Assembly: GCF_000739715.2 (NCBI RefSeq)
Contig: NZ_BBJC02000006.1
Location: 62,001-126,000, forward strand
Direction of reading: 5' to 3'
Source of the DNA: Falsirhodobacter sp. alg1
GTDB taxonomy: Bacteria > Pseudomonadota > Alphaproteobacteria > Rhodobacterales > Rhodobacteraceae
DNA length: 64,000 bases
In this document: piece by piece, positions 35,648 to 45,031 of the stretch
Position numbering within the stretch: the first letter of the stretch is position 1
How the letters are laid out: every line of letters starts with the position of its first letter
Notes under the pieces: generated by a model
The model's database searches: none
What the model was told of the DNA's origin: nothing
What the model saw: only the letters and a program-made list of their open reading frames with translations
Translations under genes and position numbers: made by a program

Positions 35648-36847
35648 TCAGCTTGCTCCCTTTCTGCCCCATGCCGCCTGGATCAGGCCCTCAATTTCGC
35701 CGTTCACAGCGTTGAGGCTTTCCATGGCACGTTCATAGGTGGAGCGCGTGAATTGACCGCGTTCCACCTCGTAAAGCGTCTGTTTGGTAATTCCCGCATC
35801 CGAAATCGCGGTGGATTTCAGGACCGGATGGTTCAGCACATGATCCCCGAACATGGACCGCATGAAGCTGACCATCTGGTTCTGGGGCCCGTCGCCGGGT
35901 TCGTAGCGTGTCACGACATAACGCAGCCAGTCATGGCTCATGTTGCCGCCGGCCTCGGCCACGACACCCAACAGGTTGGATGTCATCAGCAGGAACTGGC
36001 ACATCGACATGACGTCCAGCATCTGCGGATGCACCGTCACCAGAACGGCCGTTGCGGCGGAAAGTGCGGACATCGTCAGGAACCCCAGCTGGGGCGGGCA
36101 ATCCATGACAACCACATCATAATCATCCCGCACCTCGGCCAGCTTGTCACCGACGCGGGTAAAGAAAAACTGAGCGGAGCGTTCGGCCAGCGCACGGGGC
36201 GTATCATGCTCGAACTCCATCAGGTCCAGATTGCCCGGAATGATGTCGAGATTTGGAAAGTAGCTTTTGCGAATCACGTCCCTGATCGGAACGGGGTCGT
36301 CGTAGCGGATGGCGTCATACAGCGTGCCGCCGTCAATCAGATCGAACTCGGGCTGGAATCCGTGCAATGCGGAAAAGCTGGCCTGCGGATCCAGATCCAC
36401 GGCCAGTACCCGATATCCGTCCAATGCAAGCTTCTGCGCCAGATGGGCGGCAGTGGTCGTCTTGCCGGAGCCGCCCTTGAAATTGATGACGGTGATGACC
36501 TGAAGATGGTCTCCCTCACGACGGCCGGGCAGGTAGGTACCCGGCGTTTTCGTTCCTTTTTCAAGGAGTTGTCGTAGATCCTGCACATCCTGAAGGCTAT
36601 AATAGCGCCGCCCACCGGCCCGTGTTTCGGGAGAGGGGCCGCGCCCGTCAAGATGGAGCTTGCGCAGGTAGGCATCCTTGACGCCAAGCAGATCGGCAAC
36701 TTCACCACTGGTGAATTTGCGCAATTCCTTGCTGGCATCCGGTGGGAAAAGCTGCTCACGATGCGCCTGCAGACGCTCGGAAAGCCGCTGCGCATGTTCG
36801 CCCACCAGAACGTCGATCCGTTCCTGTCGCGCCATTTCTGCCCTCAT
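35648..36847 (-). CDS. repA: Plasmid partition ATPase RepA (ParA family)
   Basis: A 399-aa ParA-type ATPase that segregates the replicon and, with RepB, represses the rep operon. It has an N-terminal winged-helix/MerR-like segment (residues about 40-100, FTSGEVADLLGVKDAYLRKLH). The deviant Walker A is INFKGGSGKTTTAAHLAQ near residues 119-136, and the Walker A' region is VLAVDLDPQASFSALHG. The stop overlaps the repB start as TGATG. ATG 36847 is used; ATG 36835 is an alternative. Confidence 0.95.
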   Translation of the reverse strand: MRAEMARQERIDVLVGEHAQRLSERLQAHREQLFPPDASKELRKFTSGEVADLLGVKDAYLRKLHLDGRGPSPETRAGGRRYYSLQDVQDLRQLLEKGTKTPGTYLPGRREGDHLQVITVINFKGGSGKTTTAAHLAQKLALDGYRVLAVDLDPQASFSALHGFQPEFDLIDGGTLYDAIRYDDPVPIRDVIRKSYFPNLDIIPGNLDLMEFEHDTPRALAERSAQFFFTRVGDKLAEVRDDYDVVVMDCPPQLGFLTMSALSAATAVLVTVHPQMLDVMSMCQFLLMTSNLLGVVAEAGGNMSHDWLRYVVTRYEPGDGPQNQMVSFMRSMFGDHVLNHPVLKSTAISDAGITKQTLYEVERGQFTRSTYERAMESLNAVNGEIEGLIQAAWGRKGAS

Positions 36848-37034
36848 GTCCGAGCCGTGTGTTACGCTTCAGCTCGTGTTATTTGCTTCTTACCGTAAGT
36901 GATTGGACGAGATTCCGGATTCGGGCAAGCAAATTTTTACACAGCGGCCTGTTTTCCCTCCGCTTGCGCAGACCGTACAGCGACCTTGAGGATCATTCCG
37001 AGATTCATGGCGCGAATGATAGGCAGGGCATTCG

Positions 37035-37148
37035 TTATCGTTTTCGATAAATAGTGCAACCCTTCGGGTAATCCGGACCGATATTATCCTAAAAGATAAA
37101 ATCGGATTGCGTCCTGCACAAACGGGCATATATTATCGCAAACGATAA
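37035..37148. promoter_or_regulatory. Three hipBA operators at 49-bp spacing
   Basis: TTATC-N6-GATAA occurs at 37035-37050, 37084-37099 and 37133-37148, each start exactly 49 bp after the last. The final copy lies 8 bases before the hipB start. They resemble the TATCC/GGATA-type palindromes bound by HipB and probably serve autorepression. The rest of 36848-37156 is the repA/hipB divergent promoter region. Confidence 0.75.
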
Positions 37149-37156
37149 GAGGGCGC

Positions 37157-37444
37157 ATGGATCATCACGATACTCCTGCCATTCTGAAGGCAACCGGCGA
37201 TCGGGTACGGGCGGCCCGCACGGCGGCCCAGCTCAACCTGGCACAGCTGGCGCGTCTGACCGGGATCAGCCAAGCCGCCCTCTCGCTGATCGAGACGGGC
37301 AAGCGGGATCCGCGACTGACAACCCTGCACCGGATTGCCACCGCACTACGTGTGCCCCTTGCATCATTTGTGGCGCATGACGGCACAACGGCGAACGCCC
37401 CCTCTACCGGCAGGGGGCACGATCTGACGGATTTTCTTGAATGA
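37157..37444 (+). CDS. hipB: HipB-like antitoxin (Xre HTH)
   Basis: A 95-aa DNA-binding antitoxin. The Xre helix-turn-helix (residues about 18-70) reads AAQLNLAQLARLTGISQAALSLIETGKRDPRLTTLHRIATAL. It should neutralise HipA and repress the pair through the three upstream palindromes. Its stop overlaps the hipA start (ATGA), the usual arrangement of toxin-antitoxin operons. Directly beside repABC, it probably stabilises the replicon. Confidence 0.9.
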   Translation: MDHHDTPAILKATGDRVRAARTAAQLNLAQLARLTGISQAALSLIETGKRDPRLTTLHRIATALRVPLASFVAHDGTTANAPSTGRGHDLTDFLE

Positions 37445-38790
37445 CGGATGGACCTGCAACCGCATCATCGCCAGCAGAGGTGCCGGTCTGGTTCTATTCC
37501 TTTCCGGTGGGCAGGATCGGGGTCGCACCTGACGGGGCGCTCTTCTTTCGCTATGATGATACATGGCTGGCAACCGAAGGGGCATTTCCCCTGTCCTGCA
37601 CGATGCCGAAAAGCACCGATGTCTATGGCACGGATGTCATCTCTCCGTGGATCGCGAACCTTCTGCCGGAAGAGGATCAGCTGCGGATCCTGACGCGCTC
37701 TCTCGGGCTGGATCAATCCGACAGCCTGGCGGTGCTGCAGGAAATCGGCGGCGATACCGCCGGGGCGCTCTCATTCGGCCCGCTGGAGCCGGACCGGACC
37801 CCGGGCCATATCCGGTTGACCGACTTCTACGGGGTCGATGACCCGGATGCGGCATTGGCCCTGCATATCGACGATCTGAGCCGTCGCCCGTTTCTGGCGG
37901 GGGAGGATGGCGTGCGGCAATCACTGGCAGGCGGGCAGAAGAAGACGGCCCTGGCCGTGCTTGATGCGCAGGGTCTGCCGGTTTACCGGATGCCGGGGGC
38001 AGGGGACCAGCTTGCCATTCCACGCAACGGCGCCCCCTCGACGGTCATTCTGAAGCCGGACAATCCGAACCTGCCGGGGATCGTGGAGAACGAGGTGTTC
38101 TGCCTGAGGCTGGCGGCCGCCATCGGCATTCGGGCGGCAGAGACAACGGTCATCACGGCAGGGTCGCGCAGCGCGCTTTGCAGCCTGCGGTATGATCGCC
38201 GCATGACACGGGGTCGCGGCATCATCCGCGTACATCAGGAGGATTTTGCCCAGGCGAACGGCCTCCCCCCCGGTCGAAAATATGAACGCGGCACGATCCC
38301 CGGCTTGTCTCTGGGCGGCATTCTCGATACCGCACGTATCCTGCCGCCAACCGATGCGCTGGCGCTGATCGATCAGGTCATCTTCAATATGCTGGTGGCC
38401 AATACGGATGCCCATGCCAAGAATTATTCGATCCTGTTTCCCCTGATACCGTCCCCGCGGCTTGCCCCGCTGTACGATGTATCAAGCGTTCTGCCCTGGC
38501 CGCATGTGAACCAGTTCCACGCACAGAATATCGCCGGGAAAAAGCGCAGGCCCGGCGATATTGCCGCGCGGCACTGGAATGCGATTGCGTTGGCACAGGG
38601 GTACAGGCCGGCCGATATCAGGCGCCGTGTTCAGGAACTGGCCGATGCGATCGTCGCGCAAAAGATCGCGGTCATCACAGAGGTGTCGGCGCTTGCGGGA
38701 GTATCGGCAGGATATGTCACCGAGGCCGCCGATATGATCGAGGCGAATGCCCTGCGCATCGCCGGGCGCCTGCGTAAACCGGCAATGTGA
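37441..38790 (+). CDS. hipA: HipA-like Ser/Thr kinase toxin
   Basis: A 449-aa kinase, close to E. coli HipA in length. Residues about 15-110 are the HipA N-terminal subdomain. The catalytic core has the motif NTDAHAKN (321-328, catalytic D323 and N328) and a Gly-rich segment SLAGGQKKTALAV. HLYDVSS-like metal-loop residues appear as APLYDVSSVLPW. Well-studied HipA proteins phosphorylate glutamyl-tRNA synthetase and arrest growth; the target here is unknown. The first in-frame ATG overlaps hipB. Confidence 0.92.
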   Translation: MTDGPATASSPAEVPVWFYSFPVGRIGVAPDGALFFRYDDTWLATEGAFPLSCTMPKSTDVYGTDVISPWIANLLPEEDQLRILTRSLGLDQSDSLAVLQEIGGDTAGALSFGPLEPDRTPGHIRLTDFYGVDDPDAALALHIDDLSRRPFLAGEDGVRQSLAGGQKKTALAVLDAQGLPVYRMPGAGDQLAIPRNGAPSTVILKPDNPNLPGIVENEVFCLRLAAAIGIRAAETTVITAGSRSALCSLRYDRRMTRGRGIIRVHQEDFAQANGLPPGRKYERGTIPGLSLGGILDTARILPPTDALALIDQVIFNMLVANTDAHAKNYSILFPLIPSPRLAPLYDVSSVLPWPHVNQFHAQNIAGKKRRPGDIAARHWNAIALAQGYRPADIRRRVQELADAIVAQKIAVITEVSALAGVSAGYVTEAADMIEANALRIAGRLRKPAM

Positions 38791-38840
38791 TCCGGGTGCA
38801 GAAGCGAAACAGGGATATCATACGTCCTGTCCCGTAGAAC

Positions 38841-38867
38841 GCGGGGCCCCCATGACAGAGGCCCCGC
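38841..38867. terminator. Bidirectional terminator between hipA and the RND pump gene
   Basis: GCGGGGCC (38841-38848) and GGCCCCGC (38860-38867) form an 8-bp all-GC stem with an 11-base loop between converging stop codons. Confidence 0.55.
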
Positions 38868-38880
38868 ATGTTTCGACCCG

Positions 38881-41800
38881 TCAGGCCGCTGCAGTCTCGC
38901 GGGGCAGTTTGCCCACGATTTTCAATACCGCGATATACAGCACCGGCACCAGGATAATCCCGAACGTGGCGGAAAAGATGATGCCGCCCAGCATTCCCGT
39001 TCCGATCGATTTCTGTGCCGCGGCACCGGCACCGCTGGCCGTTGCAAGCGGCAGGATGCCGAAGCCGAATGCCAGCGTTGTCATCAGGATCGGGCGAAGC
39101 CGTTGGCGCGATGCAAGCAGGATGGAATCGAAAACGTCCTTGCCGGATTTGCGCAGGGTTTCCGCGAACTCGATGATCAGGATCGCGTTCCGCGCCGCAA
39201 GGCCGATGGTCGTCAGCAGGCCCACCTTGAAATAGATGTCATTCGACTGACCGAAGGTCATTGTCATGAGGAATGTCCCAAGAATGCCGATCGGCACCGC
39301 CAGCAGCACCGCAAAGGGCACGGTCCAGCTTTCATAAAGAACGGCAAGGCACAGGAATACGACCAGCACCGACAGGCTGTACAGAAGCGGTTCCTGGCTG
39401 CCCGACAGACGTTCCTGATAGGAAAGCCCCGTCCAGGCCGACGTGTAGCCGCCATCCAGATCGGACACCATTTCCGCCATGGCGTTCATGGCATCGCCCG
39501 AGCTGACGCCGGTGGCAGCAGCCCCCGACAGTTCCAGCGCCCGCGTGCCGCCGTAATGTTGCAGCTTGGGCGGGATCTGCACCCATTCCTTGGTCATGAA
39601 GGCCGCGAATGGCACCATCTCTCCGTCGTCATTGGTGGTGTACCATGAATCGATGTCGTCCGGCTGCATCCGCCACTTGGCATCGCCCTGCACGATCACC
39701 TCGCGCAATTCGCCGTTCAGGGTGAAATCGTTCACGTAGTTGCTGGCGAAGATCGTGGTCAGCGCCGAGTTGATGTCCGACAGCGTCATGCCGAATGCCT
39801 TGGCTTTCTGCTGGTCGATGTTCATCCGCAAGGACGGGGTGTCCTTGTTGTCATTGCCGCGGATACTGGTGACACGACCATCCTCCTGCGCGTCGGCCAC
39901 AAGCTGGTCCGCCGCCTCGTTCAGCGCATCCGTGCCGTTCCCCGTCCGGTCCACAAGGTACATGGTAAAGCCGGATACGCTGCCCAATCCCTGAATTGCA
40001 GGGGGCTGCAGGAACAGGACCTGCCCCAGGCGGCTGTTGGCGAATTTCCTGTTCGCACGGTCTGCCAGTTCGCCCGCTGTGCCGGTCCGGTCATCGAAGT
40101 CCTTCAGCTTGATGAACAGCATCGCGGCATTCTGGCCGTTTCCGTCGAAGCTGAAGCCCAATGCCGCGAACACGTTTTCAACGACGTCGGATTCGTCGTT
40201 CAGCATGTAGTCCTCGACCGCCTTCACCGCGTCTTCGGTTTGGGCCTTGGTGGCCGTATCGGGCAGGGTGACCATCGTCATCAGAACGCCCTGATCCTCG
40301 GTCGGCAGAAAGCCCGTGCGCAGGTTGTCATAGGTCCACCAGCAGGCCCCGGCAACAACCGCAACCACGATCAGGATGCGGATAGGACGGGTAATCAGGC
40401 GCCGGACCACGTTGATGTAGCCGCCCGTCAGCCGGTCCACGCCCGTGTTGAACATCCGCAGCGGTGCAGGCACGCGCTTTTCATGAACAGGCTTCAGGAA
40501 CTGCACGCACATCACGGGCGTCAGAATCAGGGCCACGAACAGCGACAGCACCATCGCCGTGATGATCGTGATGGAGAACTGCTTGAAGATGACGCCGGTC
40601 GAACCACCCAGAAACGCCATGGGCAGAAACACGACCGAAAGCACCGTCACGATCCCGACCAGCGCGCTCGAAATCTCGTGCATGCTTTTCTGCGTGGCTT
40701 CCAGAGGGGAAAGTCCCTCCTCCTCCATCACCCGTTCAACGTTTTCCACCACGACGATCGCGTCATCCACCAGCAGGCCGATGGCAAGAACCAGCGCGAA
40801 CATCGTCAGCGTGTTGATGGTCATGCCCAGAAAGGCAAGCATCCCGAAGGTGCCCAGCAGAACGATAGGCACGGCGATGATCGGGATCAGTGTCGAACGC
40901 CAGTTCTGCAGGAACAGCAGGATGATCAGAAGCACAAGGCCGATGGCCTCGGCCAGGGTGTGATAGACCTGGTTGATGGATTCCTCGACAAAGGGCGAGG
41001 TGTCATAGGGGTATTCGACGCTGATCCCCGACGGAAGCTGTTCACCGATGCTGTCCAGCAGCTCGCGCACACGCGCGGCGGTATCGACGGCGTTCGCCCC
41101 TGTGGCAAGGTTCACCCCGAACCCGGCTGCGGGTTTGCCGTCAAAGCGGCTGGAAAGGGTGCTGTCCTCCTCACCGAGCTCTACCGTGGCGACATCCGCC
41201 AGATAGACGGTGGAGCCATCCTCGTTGGTCTTGAGCAGGATGCCCTCGAAATCCTCGACGGTCGAAAGCTGCGATTGCGCGCTCAGCGATACGGTGAACT
41301 GCTGCCCTTTGATGGCCGGCTGATCGCCCAGAGATCCCACGGAGACGTTGGTATTCTGTTCGGCAACCGCGGTCGTCACGTCATCGGCCGAGATCTGGTA
41401 CTGGTACATCCGCTCCGGATCCAGCCAGATGCGCATCGCGTATTCCGAGCCGAGGCTGTTGATGGAGCCGACGCCTTCCAGACGCTGTACCGGGTCCTCG
41501 ATCAGCCGCCCCACGATATCGCCCAGCTCGACGGAACTTCGGCTGCCGTCGTCGGAAACCAGCGCCCCCACCAGCAGGATGGAGGTGGTGGAACGGGTCA
41601 CGCTGATGCCGTTGTTGGTCACGGTGTCGGGCAGCTGCGATTCAACAAGCTGCAGCTTGTTCTGCACCTGCACCTGCGCGATATCGGGGTCCACGCTATC
41701 ATCGAACACCAGCGAGATGCTGGATGACCCTTCGGAGGTGCTGGAGGTCATATAGGTCAGACCGTCCAGACCCGTCATGCCCTGCTCGATGATGGTCGTG

Positions 41801-41982
41801 ACCGAGTTCTCGACGATCTGCGCCGAGGCACCCGTATAGCTGGCCGAGATACGCACCGTCGTCGGTGCGATGTCCGGGTATTGGGAAATGGGAAGCGAGG
41901 TGATCCCGAACACGCCCGCAAGCATGGTCACGATCGCCAGAACCCATGCGAAGACGGGTCGGTTGATGAAGAAATTGGCCAT
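38881..41982 (-). CDS. RND multidrug efflux permease (AcrB/MexB type)
   Basis: Proton-driven inner-membrane pump of 1033 aa, the usual HAE1-RND length. It begins MANFFINRPVFAWVLAIVTM; the proton-relay Asp pair of TM4 is in GLLVDDAIVVVENVERVM. FLQNWRSTLIPIIAVPIVLLGTF and the closing helices GLAARNAILIIEFAETL are typical. It lies 4 bases after the adaptor gene with GAGGAA inside the adaptor's end. No TolC-type outer-membrane gene or TetR repressor is adjacent, so it probably uses a channel encoded elsewhere. Confidence 0.95.
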   Translation of the reverse strand: MANFFINRPVFAWVLAIVTMLAGVFGITSLPISQYPDIAPTTVRISASYTGASAQIVENSVTTIIEQGMTGLDGLTYMTSSTSEGSSSISLVFDDSVDPDIAQVQVQNKLQLVESQLPDTVTNNGISVTRSTTSILLVGALVSDDGSRSSVELGDIVGRLIEDPVQRLEGVGSINSLGSEYAMRIWLDPERMYQYQISADDVTTAVAEQNTNVSVGSLGDQPAIKGQQFTVSLSAQSQLSTVEDFEGILLKTNEDGSTVYLADVATVELGEEDSTLSSRFDGKPAAGFGVNLATGANAVDTAARVRELLDSIGEQLPSGISVEYPYDTSPFVEESINQVYHTLAEAIGLVLLIILLFLQNWRSTLIPIIAVPIVLLGTFGMLAFLGMTINTLTMFALVLAIGLLVDDAIVVVENVERVMEEEGLSPLEATQKSMHEISSALVGIVTVLSVVFLPMAFLGGSTGVIFKQFSITIITAMVLSLFVALILTPVMCVQFLKPVHEKRVPAPLRMFNTGVDRLTGGYINVVRRLITRPIRILIVVAVVAGACWWTYDNLRTGFLPTEDQGVLMTMVTLPDTATKAQTEDAVKAVEDYMLNDESDVVENVFAALGFSFDGNGQNAAMLFIKLKDFDDRTGTAGELADRANRKFANSRLGQVLFLQPPAIQGLGSVSGFTMYLVDRTGNGTDALNEAADQLVADAQEDGRVTSIRGNDNKDTPSLRMNIDQQKAKAFGMTLSDINSALTTIFASNYVNDFTLNGELREVIVQGDAKWRMQPDDIDSWYTTNDDGEMVPFAAFMTKEWVQIPPKLQHYGGTRALELSGAAATGVSSGDAMNAMAEMVSDLDGGYTSAWTGLSYQERLSGSQEPLLYSLSVLVVFLCLAVLYESWTVPFAVLLAVPIGILGTFLMTMTFGQSNDIYFKVGLLTTIGLAARNAILIIEFAETLRKSGKDVFDSILLASRQRLRPILMTTLAFGFGILPLATASGAGAAAQKSIGTGMLGGIIFSATFGIILVPVLYIAVLKIVGKLPRETAAA

Positions 41983-41986
41983 CCGG

Positions 41987-43234
41987 TTATTCCTCCGCGT
42001 CAGTCGCGTCGGAAATGTCCTGAACCAGCCCGTTCTCGTCCAGCGTCGCCTCTACGGGCGAGATCTTGCTGCCTGCCTTTACGAATTTCAGACCATCCAC
42101 GATGATGCGCGTATCCGGCTCGATACCGTCTGTCACGATCCAGCTGTTGTTCCAGCTTCCCTCGTCGTTGAAGCGGATCGTCTGGGCCGTGCCATCCTCT
42201 CCGGCAACAAGCGCCGAAAGCGTGCCGTCGATCTCGCGCGTGGCGGCGCGCTGCGGCACAAGATAGGCGTTGATGGTTCCCAGCTCCACCTTGCCGCGGA
42301 CGAACATGCCCGGAAGGATCACACCATCGGGGTTGTTGAACTGGAAGCGGATGGAAACGGTGCCCGTCGTGGTCGATACCGTGTGGGCCGGGGCAACAAG
42401 CGATCCGGTCGTCATGTAGGTCTCGCCGTTCTCGAGGATCAGCGAGGCCGGAATGCTCTCGCTCATCTGCAGGATTCCGGCCTCGGCCTGGCGGCGGACC
42501 TTCAGGATGCGCGCGCTGGTTTCCAGAATATCGACATCGATCGGGTCAAGGCTGGTGATCGTGGTCAGCGCATCCGTCTGGCCGCTGGTGACAAGATCGC
42601 CCACCGACACCTCGGGGGTGGCGGCATAGCCCTCCAGAGGGCTGGTAATCGTCGTCCAGGACAATTGCACCTTCGAATAATCAAGGGCCGCCTGCGCCGC
42701 CTCCAGTGTTGCCTTGGCGGTGGCAAGGGTGGATTGCGCTTCTTCCACATCGGCCTGCGTCACACCGGAGCCTTCCAGCTTCGCGGCACGGTCATAGGCC
42801 GCCTGCGCCACCGGCAATGCGGCCTGTGCCGTTGACAGATCCGCCTCATCCGATGCCACAGCCGCCGCATAGCTTGCATCATCCAGCACGAACAGGGGAT
42901 CACCCACCTTGATCAGCACGTTCGGATCATATTCGACGCTTTGGACAACACCGTCCACCCGCGGCCGGATATCGGCCTGTTCATGCGCAACCGCCCGTCC
43001 GGGAATGGTATAGCTGCGCGGAACGTCCTGCCGCTCCATCGTCACGACGCCGACCTCGATCGGCTGCGCCGCACCACCGCCGGGCGGGCCACCGGGGGGG
43101 GCCTGTGCCAGAACAGGTGTGCCCAGGATCGAAAGCACCATCATTGTCAGAATGGATTGCAGCACCATGGGCCAGCTCCGGCGGGCGGAACGCGAAGGCG
43201 CAGTGATTACGTTTCGGTCGGGGAGGGCTATCAT
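41987..43234 (-). CDS. RND efflux periplasmic adaptor (MFP/HlyD-type)
   Basis: Membrane-fusion protein of 415 aa linking the RND pump to an outer-membrane channel. It has an N-terminal export signal or anchor at about residues 23-45. The lipoyl-like half-motifs RAVAHEQADIRPRVDGVVQSV and SPLEGYAA flank an alpha-helical hairpin rich in Ala/Gln (residues about 120-190). A beta-barrel and membrane-proximal domain follow. ATG 43234 is favoured by AAAGGA about 10 bases upstream; ATG at the fuller frame (43306) or the internal Met before the hydrophobic segment are alternatives. Confidence 0.88.
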   Translation of the reverse strand: MIALPDRNVITAPSRSARRSWPMVLQSILTMMVLSILGTPVLAQAPPGGPPGGGAAQPIEVGVVTMERQDVPRSYTIPGRAVAHEQADIRPRVDGVVQSVEYDPNVLIKVGDPLFVLDDASYAAAVASDEADLSTAQAALPVAQAAYDRAAKLEGSGVTQADVEEAQSTLATAKATLEAAQAALDYSKVQLSWTTITSPLEGYAATPEVSVGDLVTSGQTDALTTITSLDPIDVDILETSARILKVRRQAEAGILQMSESIPASLILENGETYMTTGSLVAPAHTVSTTTGTVSIRFQFNNPDGVILPGMFVRGKVELGTINAYLVPQRAATREIDGTLSALVAGEDGTAQTIRFNDEGSWNNSWIVTDGIEPDTRIIVDGLKFVKAGSKISPVEATLDENGLVQDISDATDAEE

Positions 43235-43720
43235 ATATCCGTAATCCTTTATCGGAGAGCGGCTGCGGTTTTCGCACAGGCGGGGCTGTGCATGGGTAAT
43301 CATCAAATGGATTGCGTTTCAGGCTGTCTACACAAAACGAGTTCGCATGCTAACTAAAATCGCATCACTTAGTTGTCAGAAACGTGCAACAGGCAATTTC
43401 ATCGTAGCCAAAACACCTTGCCGGATGAGATCAGCGGCACCGCTCGATAGGGGTCGGTCCGGCTTTGGGCGGATCAATGCTGCCAACGGGTGCTGCTGCG
43501 CGGCCTTGTCATGCAGGGGCATAGCCCCCCGGGGCGCATGGGGCGGGCGCGGTATCTGCAAGGGGCATGGGCAGCCGGCCTCGTGGTGCGAACCGGTCAG
43601 GATATTAACGGGACCCCATAGAGCGGTACCGGATGCGACAAATGCCCGCAGCGGCGGGTTCAAGCCGCATCCGGCGCCACCGAATTCCTGCCGGCTGCAA
43701 ATCGACCTCTCGCGCCGCGG
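43235..43720. other. Non-coding gap upstream of the RND operon
   Basis: About 490 bases with no convincing gene. It contains an inverted repeat AACTAA (43352-43357) and TTAGTT (43369-43374), about 120 bases upstream of the adaptor start. This is a possible operator for efflux regulation. The short frames here lack ribosome sites and family features. Confidence 0.35.
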
Positions 43721-45028
43721 TTATCGCGCCGAGCGGCCGGTGTCCATTCTCTCCCGCAGCGTGTAGTACCACATGCCCAGTGCCAATGCCTGATGGGCAA
43801 CCCATTTGCCCGCGGGCAGGCGTACGCGCCTGACGGCATCGAATACGTCGAATTCCGCCATCGTTCCGGTGATCGCATCCGCCATGATGCCTGCCACGAT
43901 ATGCGTGGTGGCGATGCCATGGCCGGAATACCCTTCGGCAAAGAATACGTTGGGCCTGACGCGGCCCAGATGCGGAATGCGGTTCGGAATGATGCCCGCC
44001 TGGCCCGACCACTGGTAATCGATCCCGACCCCCTTCAGACGGGGATAGGTCCGTTCCAGCGCCGGTCGCAGTTCGGCGGCGATATCACGGGTTGCGCGGC
44101 CGGAATAATTCGTGCCGCCGCCGAAGATCACCCGCCCGTCTGCGCTAAGCCGGTGGTAGTCCAGCACAAAGCGGTCATCATAGATGGCCAGATCCTTCGG
44201 GTTTATCTGACGGGCCAGATCCTCGGGCAACGGCTCTGTCGCAATGATCCCGAGGGCTGCGGGAAACAGCGCCCCGCGCATCCGCCCTTCGGCCAGATTG
44301 TGATAGGCATTCCCCGCCAGCATGACGGTGTCGCAGGTCACACGGCCCTGCGCCGTCCGCAGAACGGGGCGTGCGCCGTGGTCGATCCGCGTCACGCGGC
44401 TGTCCTCGAACAGGCGGACACCCAGCGATGCTGCGGCCTGCGCCTCGCCGATGGCCAGATTCAGGGAATGGACATGCATGTTGCGCATGTTCAGCACACC
44501 ACCGGTATAAAGCGGAATGTCCACCAGGTCGCGGACCCCGACCTGATCGACATAGCGTATCTCGTCACCCATCCCGCGTTCGGCGGCCACATCTGCCAGA
44601 GCGCGCAAGGAGTGTTCGTGTTTCGCGCCCATCGCGGCCTGCAGATGGCCGTGCTTCAGATCGCAGGCAATGCCGAACCTTGCCACACGTTCGCGGATTA
44701 TCCTGTGGCCGCGCCACCGCAGGTTCCAGATGTAATCCTCGGTTTCCGTGCCGAGGCTGCGCCTGAATTCCCGCGACATGGCCGTATCGCCCGAAAGGGA
44801 TCCGGTAATCTGGCCCCCGTTCCGGCCCGTGGCCCCCCAGCCGATCCGGTTCGCCTCCAGCAGAACCACCCGCATTCCGCGCTGCGCCAGTTCGATGGCG
44901 GTGTTCAAGCCGGTGAATCCGCCCCCGATTACCGCCACATCGGTGTCGATATCCCCCTCCAGCCGATCAAATGGCGTATAGGGCCGCGCCGTGGCCGCAT
45001 AATAGGATGTCGTGTGGTTCCGGGGCAT
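43721..45028 (-). CDS. FAD oxidoreductase, PuuB-like
   Basis: A 435-aa DAO-family flavoenzyme resembling gamma-glutamylputrescine oxidase. It has an N-terminal SYYAATARPYTPFDRLEGDIDTDVAVIGGGFTGLNTAIELAQ and the conserved EANRIGWGATGRNGGQI. The C-terminal flavin region is VFFAEGYSGHGIATTHIVAG. It would oxidise a glutamylated or free amine. It is 3 bases after the glutamine-synthetase-like gene, in the PuuA-PuuB order known for putrescine catabolism. Confidence 0.88.
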   Translation of the reverse strand: MPRNHTTSYYAATARPYTPFDRLEGDIDTDVAVIGGGFTGLNTAIELAQRGMRVVLLEANRIGWGATGRNGGQITGSLSGDTAMSREFRRSLGTETEDYIWNLRWRGHRIIRERVARFGIACDLKHGHLQAAMGAKHEHSLRALADVAAERGMGDEIRYVDQVGVRDLVDIPLYTGGVLNMRNMHVHSLNLAIGEAQAAASLGVRLFEDSRVTRIDHGARPVLRTAQGRVTCDTVMLAGNAYHNLAEGRMRGALFPAALGIIATEPLPEDLARQINPKDLAIYDDRFVLDYHRLSADGRVIFGGGTNYSGRATRDIAAELRPALERTYPRLKGVGIDYQWSGQAGIIPNRIPHLGRVRPNVFFAEGYSGHGIATTHIVAGIMADAITGTMAEFDVFDAVRRVRLPAGKWVAHQALALGMWYYTLRERMDTGRSAR

Positions 45029-45031
45029 CGG

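Noticed and set aside
40240-41727. 495-codon plus-strand frame opposite the RND permease
   Set aside because: His/Gln/Arg-rich low-information product; the RND permease on the other strand is full length.
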